DNA of 52,604 bases from a virus: the IMG/VR virus record IMGVR_UViG_3300030098_002800, positions 1 to 52,604 of that record; one strand, given 5' to 3'. Below, piece by piece: positions 18,648 to 25,568 of the stretch (its first letter is position 1; each line of letters opens with the position of its first letter). The notes beneath the pieces were generated by a model that was not told the origin of the DNA, did not search any database, and worked only from the letters and a program-made list of their open reading frames with translations. The position numbers and the translations under genes are program-made.

Positions 18648-18730
18648 ATTGGGAGAATAGTATACCACGAAGGAGTTTCCGTAGGTCGACTGAGCGAAGC
18701 GAGGAGCGTATGTAGAACTACTCTCCCAAT
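18648..18730 (-). ncRNA. 83-nt structured element closed by a 14-position stem
   Basis: ATTGGGAGAATAGT (18648-18661) pairs with ACTACTCTCCCAAT (18717-18730) at 13 of 14 positions. The enclosed DNA is clearly richer in G+C than its surroundings (GAGCGAAGCGAGGAGCG) and can form at least one more hairpin (CCACG with CGTAGG-side bases). It lies in the leader of the 842-residue gene, leaving only the ribosome site between its end and the ATG. It could be a processing site, translational control element or small RNA. No run of T follows, so it is not a classical terminator. Confidence 0.5.
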
Positions 18731-18745
18731 ATTTATTTTTATCCA

Positions 18746-18955
18746 TTAAAGTTTTTCTAATATAGTTTCTTTTACAACATCCTCAACAGAGCTATATAAT
18801 GCATCAATTATCTTTGCTTCTGTTGACTCTCCTATGAATGGGACATCTACGTTGTCGTTGATAGCTTTGCAAACTTTCGCTTTTAATTCTTGATCGAATA
18901 TTGCATCGACAATTATTTGTTTGTTTTCTTTCAATATATTCTGAATAAGATTCAT
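18746..18955 (-). CDS. Hypothetical small helical protein, 69 aa
   Basis: A strong ribosome site (AAGGAGA, six bases before ATG) sets the start at 18955. The protein is acidic and helical, with segments such as NKQIIVDAIFDQEL and AKIIDALYSSVEDVVKETIL. There is no Cys cluster or membrane segment. It sits at the end of the small-gene run behind the holin-like genes. Its function is unknown. Confidence 0.65.
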   Translation of the reverse strand: MNLIQNILKENKQIIVDAIFDQELKAKVCKAINDNVDVPFIGESTEAKIIDALYSSVEDVVKETILEKL

Positions 18956-19016
18956 TCTTTTTCTCCTTGTGTTTGTGGTCTACTTTACAATAGTTCGGAC
19001 AAGAGTATTCGTTCAT
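18804..19016 (-). CDS. Possible overlapping ORF, Cys/His-rich, 70 aa
   Basis: An ATG at 19016 has a fair ribosome site (AAAGAGGTGG) and opens MNEYSCPNYCKVDHKHKEKK. The frame then runs 150 bases through the 69-residue gene in another phase, where it becomes very basic (Arg/Gln/Ser-rich), as expected of a shadow frame. An earlier ATG at 19085 would add a hydrophobic stretch (CGVIIVFIFGYL). The N-terminal part occupies the gap between two genes and may be translated. The overlapping tail may be incidental. Confidence 0.3.
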   Translation of the reverse strand: MNEYSCPNYCKVDHKHKEKKNESYSEYIERKQTNNCRCNIRSRIKSESLQSYQRQRRCPIHRRVNRSKDN

Positions 19017-19060
19017 ATTCGGACCACCTCTTTCCAGATACCCAAATATGAAGACGATTA

Positions 19061-19291
19061 TTACTCCACAGATTCCTCCCCACATTCTTCAACCTTACAT
19101 TTACAGTTATTACACACCACAAAGTCCCTCTTTGGATGTGCCATTTTTTCTATTAAATTCAATCTTTTCTCCATTGATTCAACTTTATAGTCCAATTCAT
19201 TGTCATTTTCTACATATGATAGCACCTTGTCTAGCTTAAATTGCTTAGCTACCATGCTGATTACTTTATTTATTAATATACCTTGTAACAT
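19061..19291 (-). CDS. Hypothetical protein, 76 aa, coiled coil plus Cys cluster
   Basis: The ATG overlaps the stop of the 38-residue gene as TAATG. Residues about 20-50 are an amphipathic helix with heptads (YKVESMEKRLNLIEKM). The C-terminus carries CNNCKCKVEEC, able to bind a metal or form disulfides. It lies in the lysis-side cluster of small genes. No family is recognised. Confidence 0.6.
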   Translation of the reverse strand: MLQGILINKVISMVAKQFKLDKVLSYVENDNELDYKVESMEKRLNLIEKMAHPKRDFVVCNNCKCKVEECGEESVE

Positions 19292-19407
19292 TAGTATTTC
19301 TTTTTAGGTGCCTTTTTGATTGCTTTCTTTTTCATTGGTTTTTTGGCTACTCTCTTTTTTGCTGGTCTTCCAACTTTACTTCCATATGTTCCTTTTCCTT
19401 TTGGCAT
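19291..19407 (-). CDS. Lys-rich basic micro-protein, 38 aa
   Basis: Reads MPKGKGTYGSKVGRPAKK then alternating Ala-Lys/Pro-Lys-Lys repeats to a final KKKY. A ribosome site AGGAGA precedes the ATG. Over 40% Lys/Arg and the PAKK/PKK repeats resemble histone-tail-like DNA-binding peptides often seen in phage late regions. It may coat or condense DNA in the capsid, or be an antimicrobial or processing by-product. The start and stop are clean and coupled to the next gene. Confidence 0.6.
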   Translation of the reverse strand: MPKGKGTYGSKVGRPAKKRVAKKPMKKKAIKKAPKKKY

Positions 19408-19418
19408 AACTTCTCCTT

Positions 19419-19688
19419 TTATTTATCTTTATATTCCCTTTTAAAGAGCTTTTTTAATATATGCTCTATACCCTCAACATAACCCTTAAGTGCTTGAAAA
19501 TCTAGCTGTGTGGCCTTTATTTGATCAATTAGCTTTATAACTATACCCTCAAGTCGTTTAAATCTCTCATCTAACTCTTCCATTAGTTCGTCTTGTATAA
19601 ACTGATTTTGCTTCCAGATAAAATATCCGAAAGCCGCAGCAACTGTCAAAGGGATTCCAAATTGTTCTAAAAAAGCTATAGGTTCCAT
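19419..19688 (-). CDS. Holin-like membrane protein, 89 aa (BhlA/UviB type)
   Basis: One N-terminal membrane segment (FGIPLTVAAAFGYFIW, about residues 10-26) is followed by a highly charged amphipathic helix with heptads (LDERFKRLEGIVIKLIDQI) and a basic tail ending KREYKDK. This one-helix-plus-coil plan matches BhlA/UviB holin-like peptides and some podovirus holins. The start overlaps the stop of the metallophosphoesterase. With the 47-residue membrane protein nearby it suggests a lysis cassette separate from the endolysin gene. Confidence 0.6.
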   Translation of the reverse strand: MEPIAFLEQFGIPLTVAAAFGYFIWKQNQFIQDELMEELDERFKRLEGIVIKLIDQIKATQLDFQALKGYVEGIEHILKKLFKREYKDK

Positions 19689-20473
19689 TATTTACTACCA
19701 TTTATTAACTCACCCCAAAGAGATGTCTTGCCCTTTATTATTTGTATTATATGCACAGTAAACATACCCCCTTTATAAAAATCCACTATTGCAAATGCAT
19801 GTGCCCAATTTATATTCCTATTATGCAACCATTCATTAGAGTTTGGTCCCATATCTTTTAAGCATCCAATACTCCATGCTGCTTTAGGTCCATCTACATG
19901 AGTAGCTGTTATATGCTGCAAGTCATGCCAGTGCCCATACATTACATTGCATCCCATCTTTCTTATGTGGTTTGCAGCATGATATTGTCCTCCATATTGA
20001 TGCCCATGGTAAAAATAAAGTTTCCCCATTTTAAGGTGTTTCCCAAAGGGATAATAATTATAACCTCTACCATCAAGATCAACTGCTTTGGCAAATTTGT
20101 ACTGAGGAATATAAGGATATTTTTGAACTGCATAATTTAACCAATTGTCATGATTCCCTTCTGTTATATATTTCTCTTTACAATTTACTTTATCTAAAGC
20201 TTCATCTACTTGATCCATTCCTTTATTTACATCCCTAACATCTTTATTAAAGTCATCAATCAAATACTCAAGTGGTGGTGCTTTCTTTCTTTTAAATCTC
20301 CATGCTGAAAACGCATGCCATTCTCCAACGTCCCCTAAATCTACATAAGCATCTGGCTTTACTATTGCTATTGTTTTCTTTAAGCAGTTTATAGCTTTTT
20401 GATCATGCAAAGGGAAGTGCTTATCAGGTGTTACTATTACTCGCTTTACAACTCCTTTATCCTGTTTAGGCAT
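19688..20473 (-). CDS. Calcineurin-like metallophosphoesterase, 261 aa
   Basis: All five family motifs can be read: D-x-H (PDKH, 17-19), GD (DLGDVGEW, about 46-52), GNHD (EGNHDNW), a His in FYHGH, and GHWH (YGHWHD). These bind two metal ions and mark a phosphodiesterase or phosphatase. The substrate is not predictable. No signal peptide. It sits in the late unit between two holin-like genes, starting just after the 47-residue gene and overlapping the start of the 89-residue one. Similar enzymes occur in many phages and may process nucleic acid ends, nucleotides or cell-wall carriers. Confidence 0.85.
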   Translation of the reverse strand: MPKQDKGVVKRVIVTPDKHFPLHDQKAINCLKKTIAIVKPDAYVDLGDVGEWHAFSAWRFKRKKAPPLEYLIDDFNKDVRDVNKGMDQVDEALDKVNCKEKYITEGNHDNWLNYAVQKYPYIPQYKFAKAVDLDGRGYNYYPFGKHLKMGKLYFYHGHQYGGQYHAANHIRKMGCNVMYGHWHDLQHITATHVDGPKAAWSIGCLKDMGPNSNEWLHNRNINWAHAFAIVDFYKGGMFTVHIIQIIKGKTSLWGELINGSK

Positions 20474-20488
20474 ATAACCTCTTTTTTA

Positions 20489-20632
20489 TTATAATTCTTT
20501 GTATATTTTTATTAACATATATACTAATGTAGCTAGTGCACCCAATGCACTTAACATAGGAGGCAATATTTCCATCCAACTAGCCATCGAACCTCCAATA
20601 CCAACTGTTACTGTTTTTAAAGTATCTTCCAT
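20489..20632 (-). CDS. Small holin-like membrane protein, 47 aa
   Basis: The ATG at 20632 has a good ribosome site (AGGAGA). Residues about 16-41 form one hydrophobic segment (MEILPPMLSALGALATLVYM) followed by LIKIYKEL with basic residues at the C-terminus. A single helix rich in Ala/Gly/Leu with a short charged tail is typical of small phage holins. It lies with the metallophosphoesterase and the 89-residue membrane protein. No biochemical proof is possible from sequence. Confidence 0.6.
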   Translation of the reverse strand: MEDTLKTVTVGIGGSMASWMEILPPMLSALGALATLVYMLIKIYKEL

Positions 20633-20639
20633 TTTTCTC

Positions 20640-21320
20640 CTAAAAATTAGCTCCAAGTCCTATAGTTGGAGGGTTTTCATATTCTATTACTAATTTTGGA
20701 TCCCTACTAGTACCTGTATAAGCATCTGTATATATATCACTATCAAAAGATGTTGTATTACTAGGAGCTCCGTCATCATAATCTTTTTTTGTTATTAATG
20801 CTATGCAAAACATTCCGCTATTATCTCCATCAGTTCCAGCTACATCGTTTGCTAGATCTATTGCTGTTGAATTTAAAGTAACTACATGGTAATCTGCAGG
20901 GACTGGTACAGAACCGCTAAATTCATCAGCTAATGCTATCATATCTCCATTACTATTTGTACCTCCAGAAGCATAGATACATTTACCATATGTATTTGAT
21001 GAAACAAGAGATGTAGGTCTGCTATGTTTTACAAAATACATTTCTCCATCAGTGTTATTAAACCATATATACATTTTTAAACTCATAATTGCAGCCCCAT
21101 AAGGAAGTGCAGATTTTAAATCAAAGTTTGCAAAATATCTATAGTTAGTATAACTTATTCCTCCTCTGCCAGAAGTCCTCCAGGATGCAACAGGCCTTAA
21201 AGATGAAGTGCTAAGAAGTGTACTAGTGCTAGTATCTCTAGCATTCTCCCATGAAGTTTGAACAGTTCTAGCTGAAGCTAAATCTACATCTGGATATACG
21301 GTTGCTGTTTGATAAGCCAT
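20640..21320 (-). CDS. Tail fibre/receptor-binding candidate, 226 aa (DNRLRE-like)
   Basis: A beta-rich protein with the strand pattern YRYFANFDLKSALP, ISLKMYIWFNN-type strands and a C-terminal DPKLVIEYENP. This layout resembles DNRLRE (disaggregatase-related repeat) carbohydrate-binding domains: an aromatic strand followed by a Phe-Asp-Leu pair and a terminal P-x-L-x-I-x-Y. No signal peptide. It follows fibre-like genes and overlaps the stop of the methyltransferase. By place and fold it may bind the host surface. Confidence 0.55.
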   Translation of the reverse strand: MAYQTATVYPDVDLASARTVQTSWENARDTSTSTLLSTSSLRPVASWRTSGRGGISYTNYRYFANFDLKSALPYGAAIMSLKMYIWFNNTDGEMYFVKHSRPTSLVSSNTYGKCIYASGGTNSNGDMIALADEFSGSVPVPADYHVVTLNSTAIDLANDVAGTDGDNSGMFCIALITKKDYDDGAPSNTTSFDSDIYTDAYTGTSRDPKLVIEYENPPTIGLGANF

Positions 21321-21880
21321 TATATAGACACCTTTGGCATATAGTAATTTGAAACTATATTTGTATATGTATTAGAGTCAGGGCTTACTGATACTTGCTC
21401 AAATGCTATATCAATAAATCCATGCTCATTAAATTCTTTTTCAAAGTTATTCCAATATGACACATTTGCTCCTGACTTAGCTTTGGCTTCTATAAATGCT
21501 TTAAAATTAAGCCAACTATCATCATTGAAGGTATCTAAGAATATTCCATCATATGTGCTTAAACTATCCTTCACAGCCCACCAGTCACCTTCTATAACAG
21601 TAACATTAGACTTATCTGCAGCCCATGTATTTAATTTCTCAATAATCTGAGGATGTATTTCTACTATAGTGTGGCTATTAACACCTTGTGCCTGTATATA
21701 ATCAGAACACATTCCCATACCAAACCCTATTTCTAGTATATCACCCTTACCTTGACATATATATTCAGCTGTTTTTTCCATTATAGGACCTTCCCAGCTC
21801 ATCATAACTTCCATGTTATCATAGTCTGTATCTACAATTTTTGTATCGCTAAATGTTAATGTATGATCTTTAAATCCCAT
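21320..21880 (-). CDS. GAMT-like SAM-dependent methyltransferase, 186 aa
   Basis: VMMSWEGPIMEKTAEYI (about 25-41), then ILEIGFGMGM (SAM loop, 48-57), an acidic residue ending strand 2 (VEIH, E74), and YDGIFLDTF (110-118) follow the order and wording of guanidinoacetate N-methyltransferase and related arginine methyltransferases (VMERWETPYM, LEVGFGMAI, YDTY). The overall length is shorter than GAMT (about 236). The acceptor is unknown; free guanidinoacetate is unlikely in a phage, while an arginine or amine on a virion or host protein is possible. It is tightly packed between two fibre-type genes, an unusual place for such an enzyme. Confidence 0.75.
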   Translation of the reverse strand: MGFKDHTLTFSDTKIVDTDYDNMEVMMSWEGPIMEKTAEYICQGKGDILEIGFGMGMCSDYIQAQGVNSHTIVEIHPQIIEKLNTWAADKSNVTVIEGDWWAVKDSLSTYDGIFLDTFNDDSWLNFKAFIEAKAKSGANVSYWNNFEKEFNEHGFIDIAFEQVSVSPDSNTYTNIVSNYYMPKVSI

Positions 21881-22383
21881 TAACTAAAATCCAACGCTGC
21901 ACTACCAAAGTAGTTTGTTCCATCAAAATAAAAAGTTATAATATCTATATCTCCATTACCTGTTGACAATGTAGGGGCACTTCCACCTGGCCACTTTATA
22001 TCACTATCCCATGTACCTATTTCATCATCACCATCTCCTTGTATAACTTTCAATAGCAAGTTACAAGGACCTCCAGGGTTGGTAAAATTACATGTTATAC
22101 TAGTACCTGTAATAGTAACCTTTTGTTTTTGATTGCTATTCCAATCGATAACTCCAGTTGCTCCATTACCTATAGTATTAGCAGTTTCAGCACCAAAATA
22201 TACAGTATCTGTTGCAAGTATATCTCCTGTTACAGTAAGAAGACTTCCATCAAAAGTTAGGTTTGCTTCTGCTGTAGCTTCATCTGAATTATTATATGTC
22301 GCTACACCATTAGCAGTAGACCCGTCCCATGAAATTCCACTACCACCACTACTACTAGTTGCTTTTATTAATTTTGTTCCCAT
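21880..22383 (-). CDS. Tail/fibre-type structural protein, 167 aa
   Basis: Short beta-strands with Thr/Gly/Asn-rich turns (ANTIGNGATGVIDWNSN, QKVTITGTSITCNF) and the ending ITFYFDGTNYFGSAALDFS match phage fibre and spike-tip domains. It is encoded between the methyltransferase and a 230-residue beta-rich protein with overlapping ends. The Ser/Gly-rich N-terminus may attach it to a neighbour. The exact role is unknown. Confidence 0.6.
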   Translation of the reverse strand: MGTKLIKATSSSGGSGISWDGSTANGVATYNNSDEATAEANLTFDGSLLTVTGDILATDTVYFGAETANTIGNGATGVIDWNSNQKQKVTITGTSITCNFTNPGGPCNLLLKVIQGDGDDEIGTWDSDIKWPGGSAPTLSTGNGDIDIITFYFDGTNYFGSAALDFS

Positions 22384-23075
22384 TATTTAACTATGCTCAC
22401 ATTTACTTTTTGAGAAGCTGCACTTCCATCTATATATATATTTGCTATATTGGCTACTGGTAATATCAATGTATCACCTGCATTTAATCTTATGCCATTT
22501 GTATCAGCTGCAGCATTGCTTCCACCTACCATTATATAGCCACTATTATCATTGTCAGCTTGTATTATTACTTCTTTAGCTGCAGTTTCTGTAACGTTGA
22601 TACCATTGCTAGCATGAGTTAATGCTGTAGGACTCTCAGCTGCATCAAATTGAGCGTAAGAAGTAAATGTTCCATGCCCTGCTGGATATACTGTAGTTAA
22701 TACATCCACATCACCTATATTATTAGTTCCTGCTGCTAAAGATGTATATGTTAATAGTTTTCCATTTTGATCTACTTGGAGAGGCCCAACATCTCCATCA
22801 GTTATACTTTGTGGTGAAGATTGATATAAACCTCCTATTAATAAATGCTTGCTTGATCCATTGGTCCAATCAGCATCATCTGCATAAATAACAGAAGCTA
22901 AATGATCTTTTGTTTCTTCAGTATTACTAGCAATATTATCTATATTTGGATTGTCTATAGTTATGCTACCACTTGCATCTGCAATATTTACATCAAGCCT
23001 ATTATTAGTTACTGTAACTACATCACCATCAGCATCAACTATAGTCCTGGCAATTCCTAACCCTACATTAGACAT
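22383..23075 (-). CDS. Tail/fibre-type structural protein, 230 aa
   Basis: I use the ATG at 23075, which has GAGGT upstream; a longer reading begins at a TTG. The protein is rich in Asp/Asn/Val/Ile with strand repeats (GDVVTVTNNRLDVNIADASG, NGIRLNAGDTLILPVANI). LNAGDTLILP and VNVSIVK at the end are typical of capsid- or fibre-associated beta domains that bind other virion proteins. It overlaps the end of the coiled-coil gene. Function is inferred from composition and place. Confidence 0.6.
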   Translation of the reverse strand: MSNVGLGIARTIVDADGDVVTVTNNRLDVNIADASGSITIDNPNIDNIASNTEETKDHLASVIYADDADWTNGSSKHLLIGGLYQSSPQSITDGDVGPLQVDQNGKLLTYTSLAAGTNNIGDVDVLTTVYPAGHGTFTSYAQFDAAESPTALTHASNGINVTETAAKEVIIQADNDNSGYIMVGGSNAAADTNGIRLNAGDTLILPVANIANIYIDGSAASQKVNVSIVK

Positions 23076-24033
23076 CAAATACCTCTTTTAATCCTGCTTT
23101 ATCAATTAAGTCAATTTGGTTTTTCATTTTTAATCTTGCTATTTCAGATAGAAAATTAAGTTTAAAAGCCTCAGCATTCTTTTTCACTTTTAAGGAAGTT
23201 TCTTTTTCAGACTCTATAGAAGACTTTACATTTAAAAGTTTCTTTTCAGATTTCTCAATATAAGCTTCTAGTGACTTTATTTTTTTTTCTGTGGCTTTAA
23301 GTTCATCTTTAGCTTTAGATTCATTTAAAGATATCATCTCTTCTGATTCTTTTACTTTAGCATCCATATCTTTCATTATATCTTTAATGCTAAGTTCTAA
23401 AGATTCTTTTTCAACCTTTAATGCTCCTATAGAATCTTGAGCTTCATCTATTTCTTTGTCTAAATCTTCTAATTTAGAAACTCTAGTTTTTAAGTTTAAA
23501 TCAAACTGAGATTCACTTTCTTCTATTGAACTTAAAAGGTCAGACTCAGTGCTTTCAAGCTCTTCAATACTAGATTCCAATTTAGCTATATTCCCAGACA
23601 TCTTTTTACTATCTAAAGACAAAGATAACTTTTCAGACTTTAATAGAGAAATAGACTTTTCAAGTTTATCGAAAGATTTTTGTTTAGATATTATCTTTTT
23701 ATCTGCATCTTCAATAGACTTTAAGCAATCTAATTCTGACTTTTTTAATTCCTTTACAGTAGAGGTTAACTTACTTTTTTCAGACTTTAGCTTTAAATTA
23801 TCCTGCTTAACTTTCAAGGAACTATCTTTTATATTCTTTGTTTCTTTTTTAATGCTTTCAATCTCAAGATTAGAGCTTTTTATAGATTTACTTAATACAT
23901 CACTTTCAGCTTTTAATGAATCTAATTTTGATTCCATAGTTTTATTTTGTGATGCTAGTTTTTTATTTGCAGCTAATTTAGCTTTATCTAAATCTTCAGG
24001 CTTTACTAACCGTTTATTTTTATTCCCAAACAT
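23068..24033 (-). CDS. Long coiled-coil virion protein, 321 aa
   Basis: From about residue 15 to 300 nearly the whole chain is Lys/Ser/Glu/Leu heptads with few Pro or Gly, giving a predicted rod of about 40 nm if fully extended. The N-terminus is basic (MFGNKNKRLVKPEDLDKAKL) and the last 25 residues (DLIDKAGLKEVFDV) may form a small cap. No catalytic motif. Set among fibre genes, it could be a shaft or a linker of a fibre. A rod-like cytoplasmic protein cannot be excluded. Confidence 0.65.
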   Translation of the reverse strand: MFGNKNKRLVKPEDLDKAKLAANKKLASQNKTMESKLDSLKAESDVLSKSIKSSNLEIESIKKETKNIKDSSLKVKQDNLKLKSEKSKLTSTVKELKKSELDCLKSIEDADKKIISKQKSFDKLEKSISLLKSEKLSLSLDSKKMSGNIAKLESSIEELESTESDLLSSIEESESQFDLNLKTRVSKLEDLDKEIDEAQDSIGALKVEKESLELSIKDIMKDMDAKVKESEEMISLNESKAKDELKATEKKIKSLEAYIEKSEKKLLNVKSSIESEKETSLKVKKNAEAFKLNFLSEIARLKMKNQIDLIDKAGLKEVFDV

Positions 24034-24042
24034 AATATCTCC

Positions 24043-24402
24043 TTAATGAAATGAAAGCAATGACACAGTATCACCTGCAGTTCCATCACTAGTAGCAACT
24101 GATAATGAAGTCATTAAAACTCCAGTTAAAGTAAATGGAAGATCTCCAGCGTCAATATCTATAACACTTGAACCTCCCTTCCCATTTATAGTTAAGGAAA
24201 GAACATCAGCAGCTTCTAATGTTGTTGCTGCACCAGGCACAACATATAAAACTATTTTTTTTGCTGGGTTTGCTTCTGTTATATATGTAGCAGTATCAGT
24301 ACCACTCATATCTAATACTTCGTAATTCCAATCAGTATAAGCATCAAAGTTATTTGCTTCTTGTACTGTAAACTCATGTAGTCCTTTATTATTTCTAGCC
24401 AT
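24043..24402 (-). CDS. Small virion-type beta protein, 119 aa
   Basis: The chain has strand patterns (KIVLYVVPGAATTLEAADVL, VIDIDAGDLPFTLTG) and a C-terminal TAGDTVSLLSFH like those of head-decoration or fibre-base proteins. The N-terminus MARNNKGLHEFTVQEANN is helical. It is preceded by a good ribosome site (AAAGGAGA). It is one of a series of small beta proteins behind the coat and adaptor genes. No family is named. Confidence 0.55.
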   Translation of the reverse strand: MARNNKGLHEFTVQEANNFDAYTDWNYEVLDMSGTDTATYITEANPAKKIVLYVVPGAATTLEAADVLSLTINGKGGSSVIDIDAGDLPFTLTGVLMTSLSVATSDGTAGDTVSLLSFH

Positions 24403-24431
24403 TTTTATCTCCTTTGTTAGGTGTGCTTAAA

Positions 24432-24446
24432 GCTCCTGGCGGGAGC
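24432..24446 (-). repeat. Short intergenic hairpin
   Basis: GCTCC (24432-24436) pairs with GGAGC (24442-24446) around a five-base loop in the 53-bp gap between two late genes. There is no T run on either side, so RNA processing or pausing is more likely than full termination. Confidence 0.4.
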
Positions 24447-24455
24447 ATGAATGCA

Positions 24456-25091
24456 CTATAGTTTAGTACTCAAGTTCCATACACCTTGGGCAATACGTGG
24501 CCCTGAATGTTTAGAGCTAGAGTGTTTTTCCATTATTTTCTTAAATTCTCTCATAAAGTATTCTTTAGTTTTATAATCTTTAGAGTCTTCTGCTATCTTT
24601 GCTTTTAAAAAATATACTAACGCACCTTGCAAATATCTTGGTATATCTATCTCAAATGATTCATCCTCCATAGCATCTACATTATACGTTAAAGTAGATG
24701 TTTCAGTAACAGTACCACCATTATATAAAGTATTTAAAACTACTGTAGTACTATTTGATGTAGCTGCATTTACTTTATGGATGCCATTGAATCTATCTGA
24801 TCCAGTTATTAATAAAGTATCATCAAGTGCAAAGCTTGCAGTTGCAGTCATAGTAACTTGCAACTTTCCTCCGCTTTCAGTATATCCGCTTATTGATCTT
24901 GTATCAGAAGCATCGGTTACTCTGTATTCAGGAATATAGGTATATTTTATTTCAAGACCATCTGCTACAGTGCTTATAGGGCTTTTATACTTTCCATATT
25001 CACTAGTAGATATATTAGCACTTGAATCATCTTTTTCTATTATAGCAAGTTTATTACCTTCTACATAATATGCATAACTTTTAATTGCCAT
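24456..25091 (-). CDS. Virion-module protein, 211 aa, possible adaptor/tail-completion
   Basis: The start overlaps the previous stop by 11 bases. The N-terminal half is strand-rich (MAIKSYAYYVEGNKLAIIEK), with a small Ig-like or barrel insert (about 70-130: LQVTMTATASFALDDTLLIT). The C-terminal third is helical and conserved-looking (YLQGALVYFLKAKIAED, YFMREFKKIMEKH). Such a beta insert plus long helix is seen in head-tail adaptor proteins. It forms a coupled pair with the 93-residue gene. The role is inferred. Confidence 0.6.
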   Translation of the reverse strand: MAIKSYAYYVEGNKLAIIEKDDSSANISTSEYGKYKSPISTVADGLEIKYTYIPEYRVTDASDTRSISGYTESGGKLQVTMTATASFALDDTLLITGSDRFNGIHKVNAATSNSTTVVLNTLYNGGTVTETSTLTYNVDAMEDESFEIDIPRYLQGALVYFLKAKIAEDSKDYKTKEYFMREFKKIMEKHSSSKHSGPRIAQGVWNLSTKL

Positions 25092-25362
25092 CTTCGTCTA
25101 CCACCTCTGGACGGTATATGGATCTAGGAATAGATCTATATTTATTATCCTCGTTATTATGATTTTTACATCTTATATCTATTAACTTTACAGCTTCATT
25201 AGGGATGTTATAAAATCTTTGATCAGACGTTATATCTATTCTTTCAGTTCTAACATGCGTTTCAGATTGAAGATTAATTTCTTCTAATGCATCTTTTATA
25301 TATGCAATAGCTCTTCCTGTCTCCCTTATACCAGCTCTATCCATTATTTCTTTTATTTTCAT
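25081..25362 (-). CDS. Small virion-module protein, 93 aa, possible adaptor fragment
   Basis: The helix RETGRAIAYIKDALEEINL followed by an RIDITSDQRFYNIPNEAVKLIDI strand pair resembles the first part of phage head-to-tail adaptor proteins, where helix and strand alternate in the same order. It is coupled on both sides (one-base overlap upstream, 11 bases downstream). With the following 211-residue gene it may form a split adaptor. This is by resemblance only. Confidence 0.55.
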   Translation of the reverse strand: MKIKEIMDRAGIRETGRAIAYIKDALEEINLQSETHVRTERIDITSDQRFYNIPNEAVKLIDIRCKNHNNEDNKYRSIPRSIYRPEVVDEDGN

Positions 25363-25559
25363 TATTCCTCGCTATCATCTAGTTGTTCTAAAACCTCTAT
25401 TGCCCCTGATGCTTTAAGTGCCATCTCTTTATGATATTGAGATTGACGCTCATGCTGAGCCATTTGAGATTTTAGATTTTCAATAACTTCTTTAATTTCT
25501 GGTTTTTCCATTTTCTTAGCTTGCTTTTTATATTCTTTTTTAACTTCACTCATTTTCAC
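25362..25559 (-). CDS. Small coiled-coil protein, 65 aa
   Basis: Nearly all helical and charged (MKMSEVKKEYKKQAKKMEK, MAQHERQSQYHKEMALKA) with a Glu-rich end. A good ribosome site precedes it. Small heptad proteins between tail genes may be chaperones or oligomerisation factors. Nothing more specific can be said. Confidence 0.55.
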   Translation of the reverse strand: MKMSEVKKEYKKQAKKMEKPEIKEVIENLKSQMAQHERQSQYHKEMALKASGAIEVLEQLDDSEE

Positions 25560-25568
25560 TCCTTTTTA

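Noticed and set aside
23549-24046. 165-codon rightward open frame, Ser/Phe/Leu-rich
   Set aside because: It is the antisense of the long coiled-coil gene. The Lys/Glu/Ser-rich heptads on the other strand create a stop-free Phe/Ser/Leu-rich frame. No ribosome site and opposite to the local direction.
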